From the NCBI RefSeq assembly GCF_000374125.1, contig NZ_KB893625.1, positions 1,075,840-1,139,839 of the forward strand: a DNA stretch of 64,000 nucleotides, in the 5' to 3' direction. A program made the position numbers and the translations under genes. The notes under the pieces were generated by a model. That model ran no database searches and had not been told where the DNA came from. It saw only the letters and a list, made by a program, of their open reading frames with translations. This DNA is from Niabella aurantiaca DSM 17617. Its GTDB lineage: Bacteria; Bacteroidota; Bacteroidia; Chitinophagales; Chitinophagaceae. This document shows positions 8,104 through 16,532 of the stretch, piece by piece; positions within the stretch are counted from its first letter, which is position 1, and each line of letters begins with the position of its first letter.

Positions 8104-8235
8104 ATGCAGAATATTGAATAACCAGTATCCAATGTAAAAGTTAAAAGCACTCGTGTAATGTACGTTCCGGCTTATTCGGAGAACGGATTAAATATTTTAC
8201 ACTTTTACATTTTAAATTTTATATTTTACATTCCC
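8104..8235. repeat. AT-rich inverted words without a gene
   Basis: The left part has AATGTAAAAGTTAAAAG and the right part has TTTTACATTTTAAATT (8203-8218), followed by more TTTTACATT. That 16-mer is identical to 7575-7590, the right arm after the four-helix-bundle gene. The centre is a GC-richer spacer of about 60 bases. It looks like a gene-less relative of the arms at 7193-7584. Confidence 0.5.
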
Positions 8236-9036
8236 ATGGTATATTCTCCTTTAGTTGCCGCTTCAAAATATTTTAAATATTATATCCACGCCTCCAACAG
8301 CAAGGGACATGGCATGCATTCACCGTTTGTGTTTGAATTCATCACCAAGGTGATGAATGATTTTATACATTATCCCGATTATGATAAAATAGAAGGACTC
8401 CGGAAAAAACTTTTAAAGGATCCTGATGTAATCACGGTAGAAGACCTGGGCGCGGGTTCGTCAAAGACCCGGTCCAATGTCCGGAAAGTGGCTTCGATCG
8501 CTAAAAATGCAGCTAAGCCTGCAAAATACGGGCAGCTCATGTACCGCATGATACACCATTACGGCGCCAGGAACATCCTGGAAATGGGCAGTTCCCTGGG
8601 GCTTACCACCTCCTATCTGGCGGCTGCTGATCCGCAGGCCCGGGTGATCACCCTGGAGGGGGCCTCCGCTGTGGCTGCACGTGCACGCAAACATTTTGCT
8701 GTTTTGGGACTGGAGAATATTACGCTGGTAGAAGGAGATTTTGACGATACCCTTCCTGCAGTACTGGAAAGGATGCCGAAGATCGATTTTGCCTTTATTG
8801 ACGGCAATCACCGCCAGGAGCCTACAGAACGTTATTTCAATCAACTGCTGCCGCATATCCATAATGACACCTTGCTGGTATTTGACGATATTCACTGGAG
8901 CCGGGGAATGGAAGCTGCCTGGAAGCATATTGTGGCTCATGAAGCCGTAACCTGTGATATCGATCTTTTTTATATCGGCATTGTGAGCTTCCGGAAAGCA
9001 TTTAAGGAAAAACAGGGGTTCACCGTCCGGTTTTAG
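8236..9036 (+). CDS. Class I SAM-dependent methyltransferase (O-methyltransferase-like)
   Basis: A 266-residue enzyme. RNILEMGSSLGLTTSYLAAADP is the SAM-binding motif I, VITLEGASAVAARARKHF motif II, and KIDFAFIDGNHRQEPTERYFNQLL the acidic motif typical of the O-methyltransferase group (COG4122-like). The N-terminal 90 residues contain HASNSKGHGMHSPFVFEF, conserved in Bacteroidota members. A longer frame opens at 8158 but lies within AT-rich repeat sequence, so ATG 8236 is preferred. The 3' end overlaps the convergent TMEM175-like gene by 4 bases. Substrate unknown. Confidence 0.82.
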   Translation: MVYSPLVAASKYFKYYIHASNSKGHGMHSPFVFEFITKVMNDFIHYPDYDKIEGLRKKLLKDPDVITVEDLGAGSSKTRSNVRKVASIAKNAAKPAKYGQLMYRMIHHYGARNILEMGSSLGLTTSYLAAADPQARVITLEGASAVAARARKHFAVLGLENITLVEGDFDDTLPAVLERMPKIDFAFIDGNHRQEPTERYFNQLLPHIHNDTLLVFDDIHWSRGMEAAWKHIVAHEAVTCDIDLFYIGIVSFRKAFKEKQGFTVRF

Positions 9037-9623
9037 ATTTCCCGGTCGTCGCTGTAAAATTTCTCGATCCGCTTATCGGGAATGAACCAGATGATCGCAA
9101 CAATGGAATACAGGACTATGCCGATCCAGGTGGAAATAAAGCTGGCGCTGATGCCCGCAATATACAATATGCCCGATAGCTTTCCCTTTGAGTCGGCACC
9201 TACGGCCTGCGCCAGCTTACAATCCGGCCCGCCCGCTTTGATGAGCTCCTTCTGAAGGATCAGGTAGGCAACGGCAGCCATTGCCAGCACAACACCATAT
9301 ACAGCAACGGGCAGCGGTTGCGTATAATTTTTATCCATCCAGGCGGTGGTGAAAGGAAAGAGCGAAAGCCAGAACAGCAGGTTCAGGTTTTTCCACAATA
9401 CGGCACCGTTTATCTTGTCAACCATGTGGAACATATGATGATGGTTGTTCCAGTAGATGCCTACATAAATAAAGCTCAGCACATAACTCAGAAAAGTGGG
9501 AAGCAGCTCCAGCAGGGAGTGCAATGTGTATCCGTCTTCGGGTGGGCGCAGCTCCAGCACCATAATGGTAATGATGATGGCCAGTACGCCATCGCTGAAC
9601 GCTTCAAGTCTTGATTTGGTCAT
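9033..9623 (-). CDS. TMEM175/DUF1211 family potassium-channel-like protein
   Basis: A 196-residue membrane protein beginning MTKSRLEAFSDGVLAIIITIMVLEL, the defining RxxxFSD motif of the TMEM175 family; the phenylalanine, serine and aspartate sit at the pore end of helix 1. Six hydrophobic helices are visible, and NNHHHMFH follows helix 2 as in bacterial members. Bacterial homologues form tetrameric potassium-permeable channels. A frame extends 10 codons further upstream to 9653, but the FSD motif position and the palindromic repeat that starts at 9646 favour ATG at 9623. Convergent overlap of 4 bases with the methyltransferase. Confidence 0.85.
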   Translation of the reverse strand: MTKSRLEAFSDGVLAIIITIMVLELRPPEDGYTLHSLLELLPTFLSYVLSFIYVGIYWNNHHHMFHMVDKINGAVLWKNLNLLFWLSLFPFTTAWMDKNYTQPLPVAVYGVVLAMAAVAYLILQKELIKAGGPDCKLAQAVGADSKGKLSGILYIAGISASFISTWIGIVLYSIVAIIWFIPDKRIEKFYSDDREI

Positions 9624-9645
9624 ATAGGTATGAAATAAAGCGGCC

Positions 9646-9775
9646 GTACCCAAAGTCTCTATTTTGCCATGCCATGCCGTTCCGATCGCGATTTTGACAT
9701 CTAAAAACAGTTACTCATCAATAGGTACTGAAACAAGTTCAGAACGACAATCCGTTGTAAAGCGACTTTTGATAC
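9646..9775. repeat. Imperfect palindromic dispersed repeat, copy 1
   Basis: The left end reads GTACCCAAAGTCTC... and the right end, read on the opposite strand, GTATCAAAAGTCGCTTTACA. They match at 10 of 12 terminal positions, and the interior holds GAACTTGTTTCAG/CATGCC words. Copy 2 is at 21448-21597. It fills the space between the TMEM175-like gene and tpx and has no reading frame; it resembles a MITE or REP-type element. Confidence 0.6.
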
Positions 9776-9787
9776 GGCCGCTTCCGG

Positions 9788-10285
9788 TTAATTTAATGCA
9801 GCCAGAGCCGCTTCATAATCGGGTTCCGTGGTAATTTCGGGTACCTGCTCCGTGTACACGACTTCACCATTGGCATTGGCTACGATCACGGCACGACTGA
9901 GCAGGCCTTTCATTGGAGAATCGGCAAAAGTTACACCGTAATCATCGCCGAAATGCCCCCTGAAGTCAGACAGGGTCTCCACATTACTGATCCCTTCTGC
10001 GGCGCAAAAGCGGTTCAGCGCAAATGGAAGGTCCTTCGAAATATTGAGCACCACGGTATTGTCGAGCGCCGCTGCTTTTTCATTAAATTTTCTTACAGAG
10101 GCAGCGCACACTCCTGTATCGACACTGGGGAAGATATTCAGCACGACCTTTTTGCCGGCGTAATCGGCCAGTTTTTTCTCCGCCAGACCCGCATTCACCA
10201 ATGTAAAGTCTTTCAGTTTACTTCCTTTTCCGGGAAGGGTTCCTACGGTTGTAACCGGGTTCGCCTTTAACATAATTTCAGCCAT
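9788..10285 (-). CDS. tpx: Thiol peroxidase (2-Cys, Tpx)
   Basis: A 165-residue periplasm- or cytosol-located peroxiredoxin that reduces hydroperoxides with thioredoxin. Peroxidatic Cys60 lies in PSVDTGVCAASVRKFN, and resolving Cys94 in LNRFCAAEGI; the 34-residue separation is the atypical 2-Cys Tpx arrangement. LSDFRGHFGDDYGV and RAVIVANANGEVVYTEQVPEITTEPDYEAAL complete the family pattern. There is no signal peptide, so it acts in the cytosol. It is divergent from pntAA. Confidence 0.95.
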   Translation of the reverse strand: MAEIMLKANPVTTVGTLPGKGSKLKDFTLVNAGLAEKKLADYAGKKVVLNIFPSVDTGVCAASVRKFNEKAAALDNTVVLNISKDLPFALNRFCAAEGISNVETLSDFRGHFGDDYGVTFADSPMKGLLSRAVIVANANGEVVYTEQVPEITTEPDYEAALAALN

Positions 10286-10408
10286 AGTATAAAATTTATT
10301 TTTTAATTTTTATTGTCACTCCCTACAAAGAAAGCAAATTTATCCGGAACCGGAACGGGTATGTTTTTTACGATTAAAATGCTTAACTTACCTGTTATAA
10401 CCCTGGTT

Positions 10409-11542
10409 ATGATCATCGGAGTTTTGCGGGAACCTTCTTTTGAAACAAGAGTGTCCTTACCGGCAGAGGCAGTTGCTGCGCTGGTGAAGAAGGATCTTAC
10501 AGTGTATGTGGAGGCCGGTGCCGGTGAAAAAGCATACTGCAGTGATGCAGCCTATGAAAAATCCGGCGGGCAGATAAAAACGCGGGCAGAACTGATGGCT
10601 GTATCCGATGTGCTGCTTGCCCTGCATCCCGTTGAACCCTATCCGGTCCAGGGGCGGTCTCAGGTCTTTATCGGCATTTACCAGCCGTTATCCAACCCGG
10701 AATGGATGCGCACCTGTGCCCGGCAGGGGCATACCCTGTTTTCATTAGATATGCTGCCCCGTAGCACAAGGGCGCAACCAATGGACGTGCTGAGCTCACA
10801 AGCCAATATCGCGGGATATAAGGCGGTGCTGCTGGCAGCTGGGATCTATCCCCGCTATTTTCCCATGTTTATGACGGCAGCCGGAAGCATTGCACCTGCA
10901 AAAGTGCTCATTTTAGGGGCAGGTGTGGCCGGTTTACAGGCGATCGCCACTGCGCGCCGGCTGGGTGCGGTGGTTGAAGTGTTTGATACCCGGCCGGCCG
11001 TGAAGGAAGAGGTGATGAGCCTGGGCGCGAAGTTTATAGAAGTGGAAGGAGCAGCAGATGCCAGCGGGGCGGGCGGGTATGCCGTGGAGCAAACAACGGA
11101 TTATTTTCAAAGACAACAACAGCGGATTGCCGAAAGTGCGGCCAGATCGGATATCATCATTACCACGGCACAGATCCCCGGAAAAAAGGCCCCGGTCCTG
11201 ATCACAGAACCCATGCTCAACAGCATGCGCAGCGGATCGGTGATCATCGACCTGGCCGCGGCTACGGGGGGCAACACGCCGCTGACAAAGAATATGGAAA
11301 CGGTGATGTACAGGGGGATCTCGATTGTGGGCAACGGAAACCTGGCTGCAACCATGCCCGCAGACGCCAGTAAACTGTATGGGAAGAATCTGTTGAATTT
11401 CCTGCAACTGCTATCCGGTCCGGATGGAAAATGGGCGATTCCCCTTGAGGACGAACTGGTGAAGGGGGCCTGTATCGTTTATAAAGGAGAAGTCATAAAT
11501 GAAAGATCCGGGAACGTGCACGGGGGATCTGAGCCTCGGTGA
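10409..11542 (+). CDS. pntAA: NAD(P) transhydrogenase alpha subunit part 1 (NAD-binding)
   Basis: A 377-residue soluble domain-I protein of proton-translocating transhydrogenase. MIIGVLREPSFETRVSLPAEAVAAL is the standard start; the longer frame from 10313 adds 32 residues not found in the family. LILGAGVAGLQAIATARRLGAVVEVFDTRPAVKEEVMSLGAKF binds NAD(H), and SGSVIIDLAAATGGN is the conserved core. The complex couples proton re-entry to NADPH formation. It forms an operon with pntAB and pntB, using the three-polypeptide layout common in Bacteroidota. Confidence 0.95.
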   Translation: MIIGVLREPSFETRVSLPAEAVAALVKKDLTVYVEAGAGEKAYCSDAAYEKSGGQIKTRAELMAVSDVLLALHPVEPYPVQGRSQVFIGIYQPLSNPEWMRTCARQGHTLFSLDMLPRSTRAQPMDVLSSQANIAGYKAVLLAAGIYPRYFPMFMTAAGSIAPAKVLILGAGVAGLQAIATARRLGAVVEVFDTRPAVKEEVMSLGAKFIEVEGAADASGAGGYAVEQTTDYFQRQQQRIAESAARSDIIITTAQIPGKKAPVLITEPMLNSMRSGSVIIDLAAATGGNTPLTKNMETVMYRGISIVGNGNLAATMPADASKLYGKNLLNFLQLLSGPDGKWAIPLEDELVKGACIVYKGEVINERSGNVHGGSEPR

Positions 11543-11584
11543 TTTTGGAAATCAGGGTTGGTACATATTTAACCGATAAACGTT

Positions 11585-11905
11585 TTGCAAATGATTTTTT
11601 TTAACTGGATCGCCGAAAATCAGCAGATCATTTACATTGTCATCCTCATGATCTTCGTGGGCATCGAAGTGATCGGGCATGTGCCGGGTGTATTGCACAC
11701 ACCGCTGATGAGCGGTGCCAATGCCATCCATGGGGTAGTGGTGATCGGCGCAATCATCGTAACAGGAAGGGCCGCAACAGATAACTACCTGGCGCTGATA
11801 CTGGGCTTCCTGGCCGTGGTGGTAGGCACATTAAATGTGGTAGGGGGATTCGTGGTAACGGATAGAATGCTGGAAATGTTTAGGAGGAGAAAGTCCAATC
11901 TTTAA
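11585..11905 (+). CDS. pntAB: NAD(P) transhydrogenase alpha subunit part 2 (membrane)
   Basis: A 106-residue membrane protein with three to four helices; GIEVIGHVPGVLHTPLMSGANAIHGVVVIGAI is the hallmark of the alpha-2 transmembrane domain, and AATDNYLALILGFLAVVVGTLNVVGGFVVTDRMLEMFRRR the C-terminal helices. It forms half of the proton channel with PntB. The start may be Met3. The stop codon at 11903-11905 is only 21 bases before a broken four-helix-bundle gene, which now separates it from pntB by 404 bases. Confidence 0.95.
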   Translation: MQMIFFNWIAENQQIIYIVILMIFVGIEVIGHVPGVLHTPLMSGANAIHGVVVIGAIIVTGRAATDNYLALILGFLAVVVGTLNVVGGFVVTDRMLEMFRRRKSNL

Positions 11906-12274
11906 ATTCTAAAAAGAGATCAGTTTATGCCTGAAGAAAAAAGATATGATTTAGAGCAAAGAACGGAAACATTTTCATTACAGGTCAGGGATTTCTGTTT
12001 AAAGCTAAAGGTCGATATCTTTAACAGGGTTTATATTTCCCAGGTCCTTCGGTCGGCAGGATCAGTGGCAGCAAATTATATTGAGGCCAATGATAATCTG
12101 GGAGATAAAGATTTAAAGCATTAGATCAGGATCAGTAAAAAAGAATAGAACTGAGCTGGAAAGAGACCGGCAGGTTCTGATCCGGGAGAGTGAAGAGCTA
12201 ATGAAGACTTTTGCAGCTATTTTACGAAGGCTTGGTGGTTAAATGAGTTCCATTGCATTTAGAGTTTAGAATTT
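11904..12274 (+). repeat. Inverted arms enclosing the broken four-helix-bundle gene
   Basis: AAATTCTAAA (11904-11913) and its exact reverse complement TTTAGAATTT (12265-12274) bracket the pseudogene between pntAB and pntB. The layout is the same as at 7193-7584, but the arm sequence is different. The left arm overlaps the pntAB stop codon. Confidence 0.45.
11927..12242 (+). pseudogene. Broken four-helix-bundle protein gene
   Basis: The frame from 11927 encodes 65 residues (KRYDLEQRTETFSLQVRDFCL... VLRSAGSVAANYIEANDNL) that match the first half of the 23S intervening-sequence type four-helix-bundle family, then stops at TAG 12122-12124. The family's C-terminal helix continues in another frame (ELERDRQVLIRESEELMKTF then AAILRRLGG) to the TAA at 12240-12242. 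The segment that should hold the KESxxWLRLI helix between them is missing, so the gene has a frameshift plus an internal deletion of roughly 20 codons. It sits inside the pnt operon and within inverted arms, so it appears to have been inserted there and then decayed. Confidence 0.8.
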
Positions 12275-12309
12275 GATATTTCAACATAGATCAATATTGA
12301 TTATATTTC

Positions 12310-13743
12310 ATGAACTTACTTATCCTTTGCTACATATTATCCTCCGTAACATTCATCGTCGGCCTGAAAATGCTGTCGGGCCCGGCTACTGCGCGGAAGG
12401 GGAATCTTGTGGCAGCGGCGGGTATGGCGCTTGCAATACTTGGAACACTATTCTTATACAGGGATGAGGAAGGCAATGGGTTAGGGAACCTTCCCTGGAT
12501 ATCCGGAGCGATGGCCTTGGGCGCGGTAATAGGAGTTGTTGCAGCCAGGAAGGTAAAGATGACGGCTATGCCGGAAATGGTCAGCATGTTTAACGGCATG
12601 GGCGGGCTTTGTGCTGCGTTGATCTCGGTAGTGGAGTTTGATCATTTCCGGCGCCATTCGATCGTTGTGATAGAAGGAGCAACCGGAACTGGAACAATGA
12701 TACCGGTTGGCCCGCTGATCATCATCCTGCTGGGAATGATCATCGGATCAGTTTCCTTTACGGGAAGTATGATTGCCTGGGGAAAGCTGAATGGAAAGAT
12801 CAGGGACCGTACATTCCGCGGACAGCACCTGTTGAGCCTTTTGATCCTGCTGGCCATCGTTGCGGTTGCCGTTTGTCTGTTGTTTTGTTTTGCCCCGTCT
12901 CAAATGGGGGTCTTGTTTTACCTGGTCTTTGCACTGGCACTGTTATACGGGGTGCTCTTTGTATTGCCTGTGGGTGGGGCGGATATGCCGGTCGTTATTT
13001 CACTGCTGAACTCGTTTACCGGTGTGGCCGCAGCCTGTGGCGGATTTTTATATCAGAATATGGCCATGCTCACCGGGGGCATACTGGTAGGTGCGGCCGG
13101 AACATTGCTGACGATTTTGATGTGCCGGGCTATGAACCGTTCGCTGGTCAATGTACTGATCGGCTCTTTTGGAGGAAACCAGGCAAAGATTGCCGGCGGG
13201 ACGGAGCAACGAACGGTTAAAGAGGTCAGCATACCGGATGCTGCGGTAGTAATGGGGTACGCCGGCCGGGTGCTGATCGTTCCCGGTTACGGGCTGGCGG
13301 TAGCCCAGGCACAGCATGCCTGTCATGAACTGGAGAAGCTGCTCGAAAACAGGGGCGTGGAGGTGCAATATGCCATACACCCCGTTGCCGGGCGCATGCC
13401 GGGCCATATGAATGTACTGCTTGCCGAGGCGGATGTACCCTACGAGAAGCTGCTGGAAATGGAACGCGCCAATGAGCTGTTTCCCCAAACGGATGTTGTG
13501 CTGGTGCTGGGCGCTAATGATGTGGTGAATCCCGCAGCCAAAACAGATCCTTCTTCACCTATCTATGGTATGCCGGTGCTGGAAGTGGAGCTGGCGAAAA
13601 TGGTGATCGTTAATAAACGGAGCATGAAACCCGGTTATGCCGGGATCGAGAATGCGCTCTTCTTCAGTTCCAAAACATCCATGTTGTTTGGAGATGCAAA
13701 AAAAGTATTGCAGGACCTGGTAACCGCGTTGAAGAGCATCTGA
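12310..13743 (+). CDS. pntB: NAD(P) transhydrogenase beta subunit
   Basis: A 477-residue subunit: nine or so membrane helices (residues 1-290) followed by the soluble NADP(H)-binding domain III. Recognisable blocks are MSGPATARKGN, KMTAMPEMVSMFNGMGGLCAALIS, VGGADMPVVISLLNSFTGVAAACGGF, the domain-III loop VIVPGYGLAVAQAQHACHEL, HPVAGRMPGHMNVLLAEA, VLVLGANDVVNPAA and VIVNKRSMKPGYAGIENALF. The gene lies 404 bases after pntAB because of the inserted pseudogene, so expression must pass through or restart after it. Confidence 0.96.
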   Translation: MNLLILCYILSSVTFIVGLKMLSGPATARKGNLVAAAGMALAILGTLFLYRDEEGNGLGNLPWISGAMALGAVIGVVAARKVKMTAMPEMVSMFNGMGGLCAALISVVEFDHFRRHSIVVIEGATGTGTMIPVGPLIIILLGMIIGSVSFTGSMIAWGKLNGKIRDRTFRGQHLLSLLILLAIVAVAVCLLFCFAPSQMGVLFYLVFALALLYGVLFVLPVGGADMPVVISLLNSFTGVAAACGGFLYQNMAMLTGGILVGAAGTLLTILMCRAMNRSLVNVLIGSFGGNQAKIAGGTEQRTVKEVSIPDAAVVMGYAGRVLIVPGYGLAVAQAQHACHELEKLLENRGVEVQYAIHPVAGRMPGHMNVLLAEADVPYEKLLEMERANELFPQTDVVLVLGANDVVNPAAKTDPSSPIYGMPVLEVELAKMVIVNKRSMKPGYAGIENALFFSSKTSMLFGDAKKVLQDLVTALKSI

Positions 13744-13975
13744 GGATATGGGGGCGCAGCAATGTCACTGAATTGCAGATCTTCAGTCCCCTATTTTTAT
13801 AAAAGCATATGACCAGGGTGATCCTGCTATTGGGGGATGGATGAAGCGCAACCGGCATTTCCCCCGGCGCTTGTATTTAAGATCGGGGATCAATGCAGAT
13901 ATGCGGTGATAACAGACCGGTCTTTGCAATCCATGCGGGCAAAGAGAAATGATCGGGATAATGTAGATAAATTTT

Positions 13976-13983
13976 TATTTTTG
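13976..13983 (+). promoter_or_regulatory. -7 element immediately before the rRNA methyltransferase
   Basis: TATTTTTG matches TAnnTTTG and ends 4 bases before the GTG start at 13988. If used, the transcript would begin at or inside the start codon (leaderless). No convincing TTG was found at the -33 position. Confidence 0.4.
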
Positions 13984-13987
13984 CGCT

Positions 13988-15352
13988 GTGCAATTACCAT
14001 CTCGGTTCATCCATTCTTTGAGAGGACTTCCCGGTTTTGATGAGGCAGCATTTATAGACCTGCATCATTCGGAAGCGCAGGTAACATCTGTCCGGATCAA
14101 TCCTTGTAAAATTTCAGAAATTCCCTTTACGAGGGGTCATACGTCCGTTCCCTGGTCCCGCTATGGCCATTATCTGTCCCCGCGTCCTTCGTTTACCTTT
14201 GATCCGTTGTTTCATGCGGGTTGTTACTACGTACAGGAAGCCAGCAGCATGTTTTTAGAGCAGGCCCTGCAGCAGGGCGCGGATCTTTCCCGGCCGTTAA
14301 AAGTGCTGGACCTTTGCGCGGCGCCCGGGGGAAAGACCACCCATATACAATCGCTCCTCCCCGCGAACAGTCTGCTGGTGAGCAACGAGGTCATCAGGAG
14401 CCGAACGGCCGTATTAAAGGACAACGTCATTAAGTGGGGTGCGCACAATGTTGCGGTTACCAACAATGATCCTGCAGACTTCTCAGTGCTTCCCGGTTTT
14501 TTTGACGTCATCATTGTGGATGCGCCCTGCAGCGGCAGCGGCTTGTTCCGCAGGGACCCGGAAGCGATCGGAGAATGGAGCGAAGGCAGCGTGGAATTAT
14601 GCAGCCGGCGGCAGCAGCGCATCCTGGCAGACGTGCTGCCCGCACTCAAAGAGGGCGGAACCCTGGTTTATTCTACCTGCTCGTATTCGAAGGAAGAAGA
14701 TGAGTACATCCTGAAATGGCTGGCGGAGGCAATGGATCTGGAAGGTATCGAGTTGGCAACAGATCCCCGGTGGGGTATTGTTCCCGTGAAGGAGGGAACC
14801 GCCTTTGGATACCGGTTCTGGCCGCACCGCCTGGAAGGGGAAGGCTTCTTTATGGGGGCCTTCCGGAAAAAAGCGGTCACTGGGAAACCCGAACGGTACC
14901 GGCCGGTGAACAAGACGCTTTCCGGAAAAGAGACCGTGGCGCTGAGCAGGTGGATCCTGATGGAAGGGTTGCGATTTGTTGCGTTTGGCGGCCGCATCTA
15001 TTCCTGGCCTGAAGCGCTTTATGAATCGTTTGACCTTTTGGCGCAAAAGATGAAAGTTTTGTATTCGGGAGTGCTGACGGGCGAGCTGATCCGCAACAAG
15101 CTGATCCCGGACCATGCCCTGGCGCTGAGCGGACTGTTGCCCGGGCAGGTCATAAGAGCCGGGTTATCCCGCGAAACTGCCATCCGTTATCTCCAGCGAA
15201 AAGAGATAGATCCGGAAGGACTGCAAACCGGGTGGCAGGTGGCCGCATTTGCCGGTCAGCCCCTGGGATGGATGAACGTGCTGCCCAACAGGATCAATAA
15301 TTATTATCCCAAAGAGCTACGGATATTAAAAGAACGGGCTCCGGATGAATAG
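13988..15352 (+). CDS. RsmF/NOL1-NOP2 family rRNA (cytosine-5) methyltransferase
   Basis: A 454-residue enzyme that adds a methyl group to C5 of a cytosine in rRNA. SAM-binding LDLCAAPGGKTTHIQSLL (106-123), the Cys181 motif DAPCSGSG and the Cys231 motif YSTCSYSKEEDE give the two cysteines needed for attack and release. After about residue 300 there is a C-terminal RNA-binding extension (PUA-like, ending QVAAFAGQPLGWMNVLPNRINNYYPKELRI) as in RsmF/YebU. The start is GTG at 13988; no in-frame ATG lies nearby. Which cytosine is modified cannot be told from sequence. Confidence 0.9.
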   Translation: MQLPSRFIHSLRGLPGFDEAAFIDLHHSEAQVTSVRINPCKISEIPFTRGHTSVPWSRYGHYLSPRPSFTFDPLFHAGCYYVQEASSMFLEQALQQGADLSRPLKVLDLCAAPGGKTTHIQSLLPANSLLVSNEVIRSRTAVLKDNVIKWGAHNVAVTNNDPADFSVLPGFFDVIIVDAPCSGSGLFRRDPEAIGEWSEGSVELCSRRQQRILADVLPALKEGGTLVYSTCSYSKEEDEYILKWLAEAMDLEGIELATDPRWGIVPVKEGTAFGYRFWPHRLEGEGFFMGAFRKKAVTGKPERYRPVNKTLSGKETVALSRWILMEGLRFVAFGGRIYSWPEALYESFDLLAQKMKVLYSGVLTGELIRNKLIPDHALALSGLLPGQVIRAGLSRETAIRYLQRKEIDPEGLQTGWQVAAFAGQPLGWMNVLPNRINNYYPKELRILKERAPDE

Positions 15353-15472
15353 GATTCCGGGCTTGCATTGTTACGGTTTATGCGGTTGGTTTTTTACCGT
15401 AATGATTGCAAGGTATTTCCAGGTTTATTTTTCTGGTCCTTAACGATTTCTTAGTGTATTTTGCGGTTCAAT

Positions 15473-16348
15473 ATGATTATAGATGTAGCGGCGCTTTCGC
15501 CATTAGAAAAACAGCACTACCTGCAGCACGTCATTGCACCGAGGCCGATCTGCTTTGCCAGTACGGTGGATGGAAAAGGCAATGTGAACCTGAGCCCGTT
15601 CAGCTTTTTTAACCTGTTCTCCACCAATCCGCCGGTGGTCGTTTTCAGCCCTTCAAGACGAGTACGCGACAACAGCACCAAACACACCCTGCAAAATTTA
15701 ATGGAATGGCCGGAGGTGGTCATCAATATTGTTGACTATGATATGATACAACAGGTATCACTGGCCAGTTGTGAGTATCCGAAGGATGTCAATGAATTTA
15801 TAAAAGCAGGATTTACTATGGAACCGGCATCGCTTGTAAAGCCGCCCATGGTGAAAGAAAGCAAGGCCAGAATGGAGTGCCGGGTAATGGAAATAAAACC
15901 CCTGGGAACAGAGGGCGGAGCCGGCAACCTGGTTCTTTGTGAAGTATTGCGGCTGCATCTCGATGCTTCCATCCTGAATGAGCATAAAAAAGTAGACCAG
16001 CGCAAATTGCAGCTGGTTGCCCGGCTGGGCGGAAACTGGTATTGCAAAGTGGGATTGGAAAGCCTCTTTGAAGTAGCAAAGCCCAATACAGAACTGGGCA
16101 TGGGAATTGATGCCCTGCCGGCTGTTATTCGATACAGCTCCGTTCTTACAGGCAACGATCTTGGAGCGCTGGCAAATTTCAGGGAATTGCCGCAAAAAGA
16201 CCCCGGCTTTGCTGATGCGCAACTGCAGCAACTCCTGAATCGGTTGCCCGGGGCGGAGCGTACCCTGGCCATTCATCAATATGCAAAAGAACTGATTCGG
16301 GACGGGAGCTTAAGCCAGGCCTGGCAGGTGCTGCTTCAGGCAATCTGA
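15473..16348 (+). CDS. Flavin reductase family (FMN-binding split barrel) protein
   Basis: A 291-residue protein whose first 200 residues form the FMN-binding split barrel: HVIAPRPICFASTVDGKGNVNLSPFSFFNLFSTNPPVVVFSPS is the flavin-reductase signature. The last 90 residues (IRYSSVLTGNDLGALANFRELPQ onward) are a helical extension common in Bacteroidota homologues. It may reduce free flavin or act on a small substrate with NAD(P)H. The frame could begin at TTG 15461, but ATG 15473 (MIIDVAALSPLEKQHYLQ) fits better. Single gene; neighbours give no pathway clue. Confidence 0.85.
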   Translation: MIIDVAALSPLEKQHYLQHVIAPRPICFASTVDGKGNVNLSPFSFFNLFSTNPPVVVFSPSRRVRDNSTKHTLQNLMEWPEVVINIVDYDMIQQVSLASCEYPKDVNEFIKAGFTMEPASLVKPPMVKESKARMECRVMEIKPLGTEGGAGNLVLCEVLRLHLDASILNEHKKVDQRKLQLVARLGGNWYCKVGLESLFEVAKPNTELGMGIDALPAVIRYSSVLTGNDLGALANFRELPQKDPGFADAQLQQLLNRLPGAERTLAIHQYAKELIRDGSLSQAWQVLLQAI

Positions 16349-16532
16349 TACCGGAGCCTCTTAAAAAATAACCCGCGGTGTACGCGCACAGTGCACCCTG
16401 TCAGAAAAATGAAACCGGGGATATCGATCACTGCCGGAACAAATTACCATTTCATTAACACCAATCATACAGCTTGTATCCGTATTTTTACTACGAAGAT
16501 ATTCGTTTTTGTTTTATCTTAAAACCCAGCTA

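Noticed and set aside
15371..15402. Inverted repeat TTACGGT...ACCGTAA after the RsmF-like gene
   Set aside because: No T run follows and the arms are only 7 bases; not called as terminator or operator.
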